DNA of 64,000 nucleotides from GAS368 sp965227745 (GTDB lineage Bacteria; Verrucomicrobiota; Verrucomicrobiia; Opitutales; Opitutaceae): NCBI GenBank assembly GCA_965227745.1, contig OZ245769.1, positions 3,162,001 through 3,226,000 on the forward strand. The letters are read 5' to 3'. A program made the position numbers and the translations under genes. This document shows, one piece after another, positions 25,405-33,738 of the stretch (the first letter of the stretch is position 1; each line of letters opens with the position of its first letter). Below the pieces are notes generated by a model. It saw only the letters and a list, made by a program, of their open reading frames with translations, did no database searches and was not told the origin of the DNA.

Positions 25405-28400
25405 ATGATCAACGCCCTCATCAAGTGGTCGCTGCACAATCGTTTCCTTGTGCTCTGCGCCACACTCCTGCTCCTCGGTTGGGGCATCTTCGCCGTGCGA
25501 CGGGTGCCCATCGATGCGATCCCTGACCTCAGTGAAAACCAAGTGATCGTCTTCGCCGAATGGGAGGGCCGCAGCCCCCGTGAGGTCGAGGATCAGGTGA
25601 CCTACCCGCTCTCGGTCAATCTCCAGGGCCTCGCCGGCGTGCGCACCGTGCGCGCGAGTTCGATGTTCGGCTTCTCGATCATCACGGTGATCTTCGACGA
25701 CAAGCTCGACAACTACTTCGCGCGCACTCGCACGCTGGAGCGGCTAAACTACCTAGGTAGCGTGCTGCCCGCCGGCGTCACGCCACGCCTCGGCCCCGAC
25801 GCGACCGGGCTCGGATGGGTTTACCAATACTACCTCAAAGTCACTCCGCCTCCCGGCGGCGCCTCGACGCAGGACCTCGGGTCGCTGCGCGCGCTGCAGG
25901 ATTATTTTGTCCGCTATCAGCTCGCCGCCGTGCCCGGCGTCGCCGAGGTCGCCAGCATCGGTGGCTTCGTCCGTCAGTGGCAGGTCGAGGTCTCCTCACT
26001 GCGGATGAAGTCGCGGGGCGTCACGCTCCAGCAGGTCTTCGACGCGGTGGCGAAAAATAATCTCAACGTCGGCGGGCGGACCGTGGAGGAAAATGGCATG
26101 GAGTTCGTCGTGCGCGGCCGCGGCCTGATCAATTCCGCCAGTGACGTCGAATCCATCGTGCTCGCGACGCGCAATGGCGTGCCGATCTATCTCTCGGACG
26201 TCGCCACCGTCCAGATCGGCGGCGGCGATCGCCGTGGCGTGCTCGATGTCGACGGCCACGAAGTGGTCGGCGGCACCGTCGTGATGCGCACCGGCGAAAA
26301 CGCCTGGCAGGTGATTCAAGAGGTGAAAGCGCGCATCGCGCAAATCTCTGGCGCGCTCCCGCCCGGTGTCACCATCGAGCCGTTCTACGATCGCAGCGAC
26401 CTCATCGGCCGCGCCATCGATACGCTGAAGCACACGCTCTGGGAATCCGTGATTCTCGTCACGCTCATGCACGTGATCTTTCTCTTTCATTTCCGCAGTA
26501 TTCTGATCGTCACGCTGCCGCTGCCGGCCTCGATCTTGGTCGCGTTCATTTTGATGAAGGAGTTCGGCATCCAGTCGCACATCATGTCGCTCACCGGCAT
26601 CGCGATTGCCATCGGCGTGCTGGTCGACGCCGCGATTGTGATGACGGAAAATGTCATCCGCCACTGCGAGGCGGCGCAGAAAGCTTCGCCCGACCGGGAG
26701 CTCACTCCGGCGGATTATTTCGATATCACGCTGAGCGCCTCGCAACAGGTGGGCCGCCCGATCTTCTTCGCGATGGGCATCATCATTCTGGCGTTCATTC
26801 CGATCTTCAGCCTCACCGGACAGGAGGGAAAACTCTTCCACCCGCTCGCGTGGACGAAGAGCTTCGCGATGATCGGCGCCACTGTGTTTGCGGTGACGCT
26901 CGTACCGGTGCTGTGCACTTTTCTCGTGCGCGGTCCGTTTCACGCCGAGGAGCGCAACTGGGTGATGCGCGTGTTGCTCGCCATCTACGAACCGGTCCTC
27001 GACTGGGCACTGCGCTGTCGCAAGACCGTCCTCGCGCTCGCCGCCACGCTGCTCGCTTTTTGCATCGTGCTCGCTTTCGGCCTGCCGGAGCGCTGGCTCG
27101 CCGCTCTGAGCCCCGAATGGTCCGCCAAAGCCCCGCGTGGTCTCGGCTCCGAATTCATGCCGCCGTTGCAGGAGGGCTCGCTGCTCTTCATGCCCGTGCT
27201 GCTCCCCAGCACTTCGATCACCGAGGTGAAACGCATCATGGCCTGGCAAGACCGCGTGATTCGCGAAACGCCCGAGGTCGCCTCGGTCGCCGGCAAGCTC
27301 GGTCGTTTTGAAACCGCCACGGATCCCGCGCCCGTGGAAATGATCGAGACGACGATCATGCTGAAGCCGACGGCCGAATGGCGGGCGGGCCTGACCAAGG
27401 ATAAACTGGTGGCCGAGCTCACCGCCAAACTTTCCCAGATGCCCGGCTATGTACCCGGCTTTCTCCAGCCGATCGAGAACCGCATTCTAATGCTCTCCAC
27501 CGGCATCCGCGCCCAGCTCGGCGTGAAGATCTTTGGCGACGATCTCGATGCCCTGCAGCAAAAGGCTTTTGAGGTCGCCGCCGTCCTCGAAAAAGTCCCC
27601 GGCGCCACCAGTGTCGCGCCCTCGCGCGTGCAGGGAAAACCCTATCTCGAAATCAACGCCGACCGCGCCGCCCTCGGCCGCTACGGGCTCAGCGTCGAGG
27701 ATGTCCTCGCCGTCGCCGAGACCGGCCTCGGCGGGAAAGTCGCCACCACTACCCTGCAGGGCCGCGAGCGCTGGCCGGTGCAGGTCCGCTTTGATCGCGC
27801 TGACCGTGAAGACCTCGACCGTCTCGGGGCCCTGCCCGTCGCGCTCCCCGGCGAGCCGGCCCGCTACATCCCGCTCGGCCAGGTCGCGACGATCCAGCGC
27901 GTGACCGGCCCCAGCGAGATCTCCAGCGAAAATGGCCGCCTGCGCGCTTTCGTCCAAGCCAACGTCACGGGTCGCGACCTCGGGTCGTTTGTCGACGAGG
28001 TGAAAAAACAACTCGCCGCGCAAGTGCCGCTCGGGCCGGGCATGACCTTGGAATTCTCCGGTCAGTACGAGAACCAGATCCGTGCGCGCCAGACGCTGCA
28101 GGTGATCATGCCCACAGTGCTGTTGATTATCTTCATCGTGCTCACGATGACATTTCGCTCCGCCAGCGAAGCCGCGCACGTCGTGCTCGCCGTGCCCTTT
28201 GCGCTGACGGGCGGCGTGCTGCTGCAATGGGTGCTCGGCTATCCGTTCAGCGTCGCGGTCTGGGTCGGGTACATCGCCCTCTTCGGCACCGCAATCCAGA
28301 CCGGTGTAGTGATGGTGGTCTACCTCGAGGAGGCAGTCGCACGCGCCGTCGCCGCCAAACTCGCCCACTCCGCCGATCCCACCGTGCCCTCCCAACTCGA

Positions 28401-28662
28401 CCGGCGTGAGTTGCTCGCCGCCATCAAGGAGGGAGCCCGCGCCCGTCTGCGGCCCAAGGTCATGACCGTCGCCACCGCTATCGCGGGCCTCATCCCGATT
28501 TTCTGGAGCACGCGCACCGGCACCGAGGTGATGCGCCCGCTCGCGGCCCCGGTCGTCGGCGGCATGTTCTCCTCGCTGGTCCACATCCTCGTCGTGACGC
28601 CCGTCATCTTCGCGTGGCTCCGTGAGCGACACCTCGCCCCCGAGGAAAAACCTAAAACTTAA
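25405..28662 (+). CDS. CusA/CzcA-family heavy-metal RND efflux pump
   Basis: Proton-driven inner-membrane pump, 1085 residues, about 12 membrane helices. LGPDATGLGWVYQYYL and the LTGIAIAIGVLVDAAIVM helix-4 motif (Asp residues for proton relay) are typical of the Cu(I)/Ag(I) branch. The three methionines that bind Cu/Ag in CusA appear conserved: Met596 (LLFMPV), Met646 (PVEMIETT) and Met696 (ILMLSTG), with the same spacing of about 50 residues as Met573, Met623, Met672 of E. coli CusA. This supports Cu/Ag rather than Zn/Co/Cd. No CusC-like outer-membrane gene is nearby. Confidence 0.94.
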   Translation: MINALIKWSLHNRFLVLCATLLLLGWGIFAVRRVPIDAIPDLSENQVIVFAEWEGRSPREVEDQVTYPLSVNLQGLAGVRTVRASSMFGFSIITVIFDDKLDNYFARTRTLERLNYLGSVLPAGVTPRLGPDATGLGWVYQYYLKVTPPPGGASTQDLGSLRALQDYFVRYQLAAVPGVAEVASIGGFVRQWQVEVSSLRMKSRGVTLQQVFDAVAKNNLNVGGRTVEENGMEFVVRGRGLINSASDVESIVLATRNGVPIYLSDVATVQIGGGDRRGVLDVDGHEVVGGTVVMRTGENAWQVIQEVKARIAQISGALPPGVTIEPFYDRSDLIGRAIDTLKHTLWESVILVTLMHVIFLFHFRSILIVTLPLPASILVAFILMKEFGIQSHIMSLTGIAIAIGVLVDAAIVMTENVIRHCEAAQKASPDRELTPADYFDITLSASQQVGRPIFFAMGIIILAFIPIFSLTGQEGKLFHPLAWTKSFAMIGATVFAVTLVPVLCTFLVRGPFHAEERNWVMRVLLAIYEPVLDWALRCRKTVLALAATLLAFCIVLAFGLPERWLAALSPEWSAKAPRGLGSEFMPPLQEGSLLFMPVLLPSTSITEVKRIMAWQDRVIRETPEVASVAGKLGRFETATDPAPVEMIETTIMLKPTAEWRAGLTKDKLVAELTAKLSQMPGYVPGFLQPIENRILMLSTGIRAQLGVKIFGDDLDALQQKAFEVAAVLEKVPGATSVAPSRVQGKPYLEINADRAALGRYGLSVEDVLAVAETGLGGKVATTTLQGRERWPVQVRFDRADREDLDRLGALPVALPGEPARYIPLGQVATIQRVTGPSEISSENGRLRAFVQANVTGRDLGSFVDEVKKQLAAQVPLGPGMTLEFSGQYENQIRARQTLQVIMPTVLLIIFIVLTMTFRSASEAAHVVLAVPFALTGGVLLQWVLGYPFSVAVWVGYIALFGTAIQTGVVMVVYLEEAVARAVAAKLAHSADPTVPSQLDRRELLAAIKEGARARLRPKVMTVATAIAGLIPIFWSTRTGTEVMRPLAAPVVGGMFSSLVHILVVTPVIFAWLRERHLAPEEKPKT

Positions 28663-28713
28663 AAGCCGCTGCGGCGGATTGCCGCCCCCCGTAGCTCGGT
28701 CATGCTCGCAGGC

Positions 28714-29133
28714 ATGAACTGGCTCACGTGGTCACTCCTCTCCGCCTTCTTCGCCGGCCTCACCGCGATCCTCGCCAAGATCGGCATCAAGGGCATCGAC
28801 TCCAATCTCGCCACCGCCATCCGCACCTCCGTCGTCTTCGTCTTCGCGTGGGCCATCGCCTTTGCCGTCGTCCCTACTTTCGGGCTCGCCCAGCTCCCGC
28901 GCCGCACCTGGCTCTTCCTCGTCCTCTCCGGTTTCGCCACCGGCCTCTCGTGGCTCTGCTACTTTCGCGCCCTCCAGCTCGGCGAAGCGTCCAAGGTTGC
29001 CCCTATCGATAAACTCAGCGTCGTCTTCGTCCTCATCTTCGCCGCTATCTTCCTACACGAATCCCTCACCGCCAAGACGCTCCTCGGCGGCGGCCTCATC
29101 GCCGCAGGTGCTCTCGTCCTCGCGCTCAAGTAA
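28714..29133 (+). CDS. EamA-family half transporter (single DMT domain)
   Basis: 139 residues from the ATG at 28714 (a possible ATG at 28702). Five hydrophobic helices starting WSLLSAFFAGLTAILAKIGIKG, with ALQLGEASKVAPIDKLSVVFVLIFAAIFL carrying the EamA consensus. Normal DMT transporters have two such domains; single-domain versions must dimerise. Solute unknown. Confidence 0.88.
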   Translation: MNWLTWSLLSAFFAGLTAILAKIGIKGIDSNLATAIRTSVVFVFAWAIAFAVVPTFGLAQLPRRTWLFLVLSGFATGLSWLCYFRALQLGEASKVAPIDKLSVVFVLIFAAIFLHESLTAKTLLGGGLIAAGALVLALK

Positions 29134-29236
29134 GTCCCTCGTTTCGGCACCCGCTCGCCACTTCCGCGCATGACCACTTTCAGCTCTTTGTTATCTTCGT
29201 TTCCTTCTGTTCAAAAATTAAAGTTCCCAATCATTC

Positions 29237-29265
29237 TTGACAGTTATGGAACGATCATTCTTATT
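29237..29265 (+). promoter_or_regulatory. Promoter/operator of the TetR gene
   Basis: TTGACA (29237-29242) is followed 17 nt later by CTTATT, a weak -10. Between them lies GAACGATCATTC (29249-29260), an imperfect dyad. The same GGAACGAT(C/T)(A/G)TTCT word recurs at 29869-29882 before the SDR gene. The start codon at 29272 lies about one -10-to-start distance away, so the transcript may be leaderless. Confidence 0.7.
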
Positions 29266-29271
29266 CAGCGC

Positions 29272-29850
29272 ATGCCCAGACCGAAAGAGTTCGATGAAGC
29301 CGAGGTGCTCGACCGAGCACTCCAGCTTTTTCGTGCTCGCGGCTTCAAGCACACGTCGTTCGCTGACCTCACCAGCGAGCTCGGCGTCAGCCGCCAGAGC
29401 CTCTACGACACCTACGGTGACAAGCACACGCTCTTTCAAACCGCCCTGCATCGCTATCTCGATCGCGCGGTGGAGTTCATCACCAACCGTCTCGACGCGC
29501 CCGGCAAGCTCCGGCCCACGCTGCATCAGCTCTTCGACGACTTGATCGGTATGAACTGTGGTGGTGGCTCGCATGGCTGCCTGATGGTCAATGCCATGGT
29601 CGAGCTCGCTCCGCTCGACGACGCTACGCGCGCCCTCGCCCACTCCCACGCTCGCAAGGTCGAGGGCCTCCTCGTGACGCGCCTCAGCCTCGCCCAGCGC
29701 CAGGGCGACCTCGCTAAAGATAAAGACCCCGTCGCCCTCGCCCGCTTCCTCTATCACACGCTGCTGGGCCTCGGCGTCGCGACCCGCGCCTTCGGCGAAC
29801 CCGCGAGTCTTCGCCAGTCCATGCAACTCGCTTTGCAGGTTCTCGATTAA
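29272..29850 (+). CDS. TetR-family transcriptional repressor
   Basis: 192 residues from the ATG at 29272; a longer frame from 29170 includes the promoter. The N-terminal helix-turn-helix reads FKHTSFADLTSELGVSRQSLYD (about residues 30-52), followed by TYGDKHTLFQTALHRYLD. The ligand domain has MNCGGGSHGCLMVNAMVEL, a frequent C-x-x-GC-x segment of the TetR_C_16/AcrR-like group. It likely represses itself and the SDR gene downstream, because the same palindromic word occurs upstream of both. Confidence 0.92.
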   Translation: MPRPKEFDEAEVLDRALQLFRARGFKHTSFADLTSELGVSRQSLYDTYGDKHTLFQTALHRYLDRAVEFITNRLDAPGKLRPTLHQLFDDLIGMNCGGGSHGCLMVNAMVELAPLDDATRALAHSHARKVEGLLVTRLSLAQRQGDLAKDKDPVALARFLYHTLLGLGVATRAFGEPASLRQSMQLALQVLD

Positions 29851-29857
29851 ATTTTTC

Positions 29858-29882
29858 GTTCTTATTATGGAACGATTGTTCT
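29858..29882 (+). promoter_or_regulatory. Second TetR operator, upstream of the SDR gene
   Basis: GAACGATTGTTC (29870-29881) is a dyad with GAAC/GTTC arms. An overlapping inverted repeat CGTTCTTATTATGGAACG spans 29857-29874. It matches the operator at 29249-29260 and lies 35 bp before the SDR start. Confidence 0.72.
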
Positions 29883-29916
29883 GTTAAACATCAACGTCAG
29901 TCCAGCTCTCATTCCC

Positions 29917-30657
29917 ATGAAAAACCAAACTATCCTCATCACCGGCGGCACCACGGGCATCGGCCTCGCCACCGCGCAACTCCTCGCCTCCGAAGGCGCC
30001 CGCGTCATCGTCACCGGTCGCAATCCCGACACCCTCGCTGCGGCGGAAAAAGCACTTCCCGCCGGCAGCGTCATCCTCAAGTCCGACTCCGCCTCACTCA
30101 TCGATGCACAAGGTCTGGGCGCCGCGATTCAGAAGATCACGCCCCGCCTCGACGGCGCATTCCTCAACGCCGGCGTCGGCCAGTTTGGCCCCATCGAGGC
30201 GATGACGCCGAAGCACTTTGATGACATGTTCGGCATCAATGTCCGCGGCCTGTATTTCCAACTGCAGTCGATCTTGCCCGTCCTCGCCAATCCCAGCTCC
30301 GTGATTTTCAACGCCTCCGTGGTCGCGCAACTCGGCTTCCCTCACACGAGCATCTACTCCGCCACCAAGGCCGCCGTGGTTTCCCTCGGTAAAACGCTCG
30401 CGGTCGAACTCGCTCCGCGCGGCGTCCGCATCAACACCATCAGCCCCGGGCCCATCCGCACGCCGATCTACGGCAAGCTCGGTATGCCGGCTGACGCCCA
30501 GGCCGGCTTCGAAGACAGCATGGCGGCGCAATCGCTCTTCAAACGCTTCGGCAACGCCGATGAGGTTGCCAAGCTCGCCCGCTTCCTCCTCTCCTCCGAC
30601 TCCAGCTACATCATCGGCGAAGAGATCGTCATCGACGGCGGAGCCCGCCTCACCTGA
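29917..30657 (+). CDS. Short-chain dehydrogenase/reductase, TetR-controlled
   Basis: NAD(P)-dependent oxidoreductase, 246 residues. TGGTTGIG (TGxxxGxG cofactor motif, residues 10-17), NAGVGQFG (NAG), the catalytic triad Ser in FNASVVAQ, and YSATKAA (YxxxK), then the SPGPIRTPIYG loop. Ends DGGARLT, the usual SDR C-terminus. The substrate is unknown, but pairing with a TetR repressor suggests response to a small reactive or xenobiotic compound. A strong terminator follows. Confidence 0.94.
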   Translation: MKNQTILITGGTTGIGLATAQLLASEGARVIVTGRNPDTLAAAEKALPAGSVILKSDSASLIDAQGLGAAIQKITPRLDGAFLNAGVGQFGPIEAMTPKHFDDMFGINVRGLYFQLQSILPVLANPSSVIFNASVVAQLGFPHTSIYSATKAAVVSLGKTLAVELAPRGVRINTISPGPIRTPIYGKLGMPADAQAGFEDSMAAQSLFKRFGNADEVAKLARFLLSSDSSYIIGEEIVIDGGARLT

Positions 30658-30708
30658 GCACGGCCTTGGCTACGCGCGTTTCTTCCAATTCACCCGTTCA
30701 GGCCACAC

Positions 30709-30743
30709 CGCCGCGTCCTCTTCGAGACGCGGCGTTTTATTTT
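30709..30743 (+). terminator. Rho-independent terminator of the TetR/SDR unit
   Basis: Perfect 9-bp stem CGCCGCGTC (30709-30717)/GACGCGGCG (30726-30734) with loop CTCTTCGA, followed by TTTTATTTT. Confidence 0.88.
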
Positions 30744-30891
30744 CCCGCTCAGCTCTGCCGACCAGATTCGCGCCACCGCACAGTGAGTCGGCAATTGCCC
30801 AAGTCAGTGTTCGGGGTCGCAGTGGCAGCGTGATTGCCCCCACGGTCGGGCTCGTCATGACTTTGATCATCACCCTCGCCGCTCGCCGCCC

Positions 30892-31542
30892 ATGTACAGC
30901 CCCGCCCACTTCATCGAATCGCGCTCCGAGATTCTCACCGCGCTAATTCACGACCATCCACTCGGCACCCTCGTCACGCTCGGGTCGGCCGGGCTCGACG
31001 CTAATCACATCCCTTTCGAGTACGATCCCACCGTCACCGCTGAGGCACCGCACGGCACCTTGCGCGCCCATGTCGCCCGCGCCAATGCCGTTTGGAAAGA
31101 CTACTCTCCGGACCACGGGTCACTTGTGATTTTTCAGGGTGCACAGTCCTACATCACGCCTTCGTGGTACGAATCGAAACGTGAGCACGGCAAAGTCGTC
31201 CCCACCTATAACTACTGTGTCGTCCACGCCCACGGCCCACTCCGCGTGATCGATGATTCCGCGTGGCTCCTCGCGCAGGTGACGCGGCTTACCTCTCTTC
31301 ATGAGGGCAAACGCCCCGCGCCCTGGACGGTCGGCGATGCGCCTTCCGACTTCATCGCCAAGCAACTCACCGCCATCGTCGGGATCGAAATTCCCGTGCA
31401 GCGCCTAGTCGGGAAATGGAAAGTCAGCCAAAACCGCCCCGCGCCCGACCGCGCCGGCGTCGTCGCCGGACTCACCGCGCAAGGAGACGCGGCCATGGCC
31501 CACATGGTCCGCGACTTCGGACCCAAACCTGTCAGCGGCTAG
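30892..31542 (+). CDS. FMN-binding negative regulator, PaiB-like
   Basis: 216 residues. MYSPAHFIESRSEILTALIH and DHPLGTLVTLGSAGLDANHIPFEYD are typical of PaiB-type flavin-binding split-barrel proteins, as are HVARANAVWKDY and SWYESKREHGKVVPTYNY. In Bacillus PaiB was described as a negative regulator; elsewhere the family is often a flavin enzyme. No DNA-binding domain is visible. No paiA-like neighbour is seen. Confidence 0.9.
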   Translation: MYSPAHFIESRSEILTALIHDHPLGTLVTLGSAGLDANHIPFEYDPTVTAEAPHGTLRAHVARANAVWKDYSPDHGSLVIFQGAQSYITPSWYESKREHGKVVPTYNYCVVHAHGPLRVIDDSAWLLAQVTRLTSLHEGKRPAPWTVGDAPSDFIAKQLTAIVGIEIPVQRLVGKWKVSQNRPAPDRAGVVAGLTAQGDAAMAHMVRDFGPKPVSG

Positions 31543-31591
31543 CGCCCGCCTCTCACCTGCCGCGCCTCTACCTCACGACCGGGTGCGCGAG

Positions 31592-32005
31592 TTAATTTCT
31601 CGCCGACTTGGCACCGCTAAAAAACGGCTGCTCCTTCAAATCGACGCCCACAAAGGAGCCGGCCGCCTCGAACGTCGAAAACACCTCAAACGTGTGCCGC
31701 TTCGCGAGCGCCCGTTTGTAAATCATCCCACAGGCCGTCGCTAGCGGCGAAGTCGCGACGGCGGCCCACCGGCCTTCGCTCGTGTGTTTGCTCTCGCTCA
31801 CCAATTCCACGAGCGCCTGAAAATCCTCGCGGCCCACTTTCACGCCCACATCCGTGAGATCGATCACGCCGTGATAAGCGCGTGAGTAGCGCTTGTCCGC
31901 CCAGAGTCGCTTCGCAATCTCCGTGAGTTCGGCGAGCGTAAACGCCCCTTCATAGCGCATGAAGATCAAGCGCTTCTCTGGATAAATTTCGTAGTGGCAC
32001 TTCAT
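31592..32005 (-). CDS. STAS/SpoIIAA-like small protein, unknown function
   Basis: 137 residues. MKCHYEIYPEKRLIFMRYEG and the HGVIDLTDVGVKVG strand resemble SpoIIAA-like/STAS-type alpha-beta proteins that turn up widely as lone genes. Fold call is low-confidence. The 268 bp upstream to 32273 show no gene or repeat that I can identify. Confidence 0.65.
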   Translation of the reverse strand: MKCHYEIYPEKRLIFMRYEGAFTLAELTEIAKRLWADKRYSRAYHGVIDLTDVGVKVGREDFQALVELVSESKHTSEGRWAAVATSPLATACGMIYKRALAKRHTFEVFSTFEAAGSFVGVDLKEQPFFSGAKSARN

Positions 32006-32273
32006 TGCGATGGCGGCCCGGGCAGACTGGAATCCACACCGGCTTGCAACCTTCTGTCAGGAGGAAGCCGCACGTCGAGCGAACTCCATGCCAATTTTCG
32101 CCCCCGTTACGGAGCCAGTATGGGTTTCTTTCAAACCGCTTGGCGGCGGGCCAAAACCGGACGCCTGCGCGTTTCGCTTCACCAACGTTTGGCCCCGCCA
32201 CAATGGCTCGAAACGGTGACACGTCCCGATAGCGCGAGTTCGCTCCCTCCGTTATTTCCACCACTCCCGGCGC

Positions 32274-33659
32274 TCACACTCCACCCACCCCACTCCACGC
32301 CAAGCCGATCAATCCGCTCGCGAGCACGACGCGAACCACCCCTTGCTTGCCCCAGTGGAGGGCGGCAAACGCCGCGAGCGCCACCACCGCGACGAATCCA
32401 TCGATGCCGCCCGTCTCCGGCAAAATCGCATGCCAGCCAAACCACACCGCGAGATTGAGCACGACCCCCACCACCGCCGCCGTCACGGCCGATAGCGCGC
32501 AGGTGAGCCGCGCGTGGTCGCGCAGACGCTCGATGTACGGTGCCCCGAGAAAAATCCACAGAAAGCACGGCACGAAGGTCACCCACGTCGTCATCGCCGC
32601 GCCGAGTGTCGCCATCGTGAGCCAAGCCACACCCCCGGCGTGATGCCACCCACCCATAAAACCCACAAACTGTAGCACCATGATTAGAGGCCCCGGTGTC
32701 GTCTCAGCCAGACCGAGACCATCGAGCATCTGCGTAGCATTGAGCCAGCCGTAGTGCTCCACCGCTTGCTGGGCGACGTAGGGGAGAACTGCATACGCAC
32801 CCCCAAAAGTCACCATCGCCGCCTGACTGAAAAAAATGCCTTGGCGCGCCAGGACGCCATCCCACCCGAGCCACGCCCCCGCCGCCCACACCGGCAGCCA
32901 CCAGAGTGCTATGCCGATCACCAGAATACGCGCCGACCGGCTCCCTGAGGGTAATGAGTGATTCGGCGTGGGATCGTCGTCCCCGATCACCGCGCGTTCC
33001 GCTCCCGCGCCCGCCTGAGTTGCGCCGCCCCGCACGACATTAAATATCTTTTCCCAGCGCCATCCCCCGATCCAGCCGATCACCGCCGCACCGGCTACGA
33101 TCGCGGGAAATGGCACCGCGAAGCAAAAGATCGCGACAAACGCCAGAACCGCGAGGGCCCACATGACGGTATTTTTGAGCACTTTCTTCCCGATGCGCCA
33201 CACCGCCACGACCACGATGGCCAGTACCGCCGCCTTCAATCCGTGAAAGATCGCCGCCCCCGCGCCAAATCTCCCGTACGTCACATACGCCCAACTCAGC
33301 CCCCACAAAATCAGCGCCGAGGGCATCACGAACAAAATACCCGCCACGAGCCCGCCCCACGTGCGATGAAGCAGCCAACCACAGTAAATTGCGAGCTGCG
33401 TGGCCTCGGGGCCGGGCAGAAGCATGCAGAAATTGAGTGCGTGAAAGAAGCGCCGCTCCCCGATCCAACGCCGGCGCTCCACGAGTTCCGTGTGCATGAT
33501 GGCGATCTGTCCGGTGGGTCCGCCAAAGCTGATAAAGCCCAGCTTGAGCCAAAATCTCAGCGCCTCGCCGAAACTCGGATGCACCGGCGCCGCGAGCGGG
33601 CTCGCGCCGCCCGATTCCGGCCGGTTTTCATCCCCGTGCTTAACGCTCGAATTTGCCAC
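32274..33659 (-). CDS. chrA: Chromate transporter ChrA
   Basis: Inner-membrane chromate efflux permease (CHR family), 461 residues from the GTG at 33659; a GTG at 33695 is also in frame. Two homologous halves: the first begins FWLKLGFISFGGPTGQIAIMHTELVERR, with LPGPEATQLAIYCGWLLHRTWGG; the second contains FSQAAMVTFGGAYAVLPYVAQQAVEHYGWL and GLGLAETTPGPLIMVLQFVGFMGGW. The FGGP...PGPEATQ and FGGAYAVLPY...TPGPL pairs are diagnostic of the two-domain long CHR proteins. It is divergent from the CNNM gene with a short spacer. Confidence 0.95.
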   Translation of the reverse strand: MANSSVKHGDENRPESGGASPLAAPVHPSFGEALRFWLKLGFISFGGPTGQIAIMHTELVERRRWIGERRFFHALNFCMLLPGPEATQLAIYCGWLLHRTWGGLVAGILFVMPSALILWGLSWAYVTYGRFGAGAAIFHGLKAAVLAIVVVAVWRIGKKVLKNTVMWALAVLAFVAIFCFAVPFPAIVAGAAVIGWIGGWRWEKIFNVVRGGATQAGAGAERAVIGDDDPTPNHSLPSGSRSARILVIGIALWWLPVWAAGAWLGWDGVLARQGIFFSQAAMVTFGGAYAVLPYVAQQAVEHYGWLNATQMLDGLGLAETTPGPLIMVLQFVGFMGGWHHAGGVAWLTMATLGAAMTTWVTFVPCFLWIFLGAPYIERLRDHARLTCALSAVTAAVVGVVLNLAVWFGWHAILPETGGIDGFVAVVALAAFAALHWGKQGVVRVVLASGLIGLAWSGVGGV

Positions 33660-33738
33660 GCTTCGCCAACGTAGTACGCACAATTGCCGCGTCACTACTT
33701 GAATCTGTTACAAGTGCGGCGCAGACTCCGCCCATTCC

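Noticed and set aside
29170..29271. Upstream start for the TetR gene
   Set aside because: The added 34 residues include the promoter and operator; the ATG at 29272 gives the typical TetR N-terminus.
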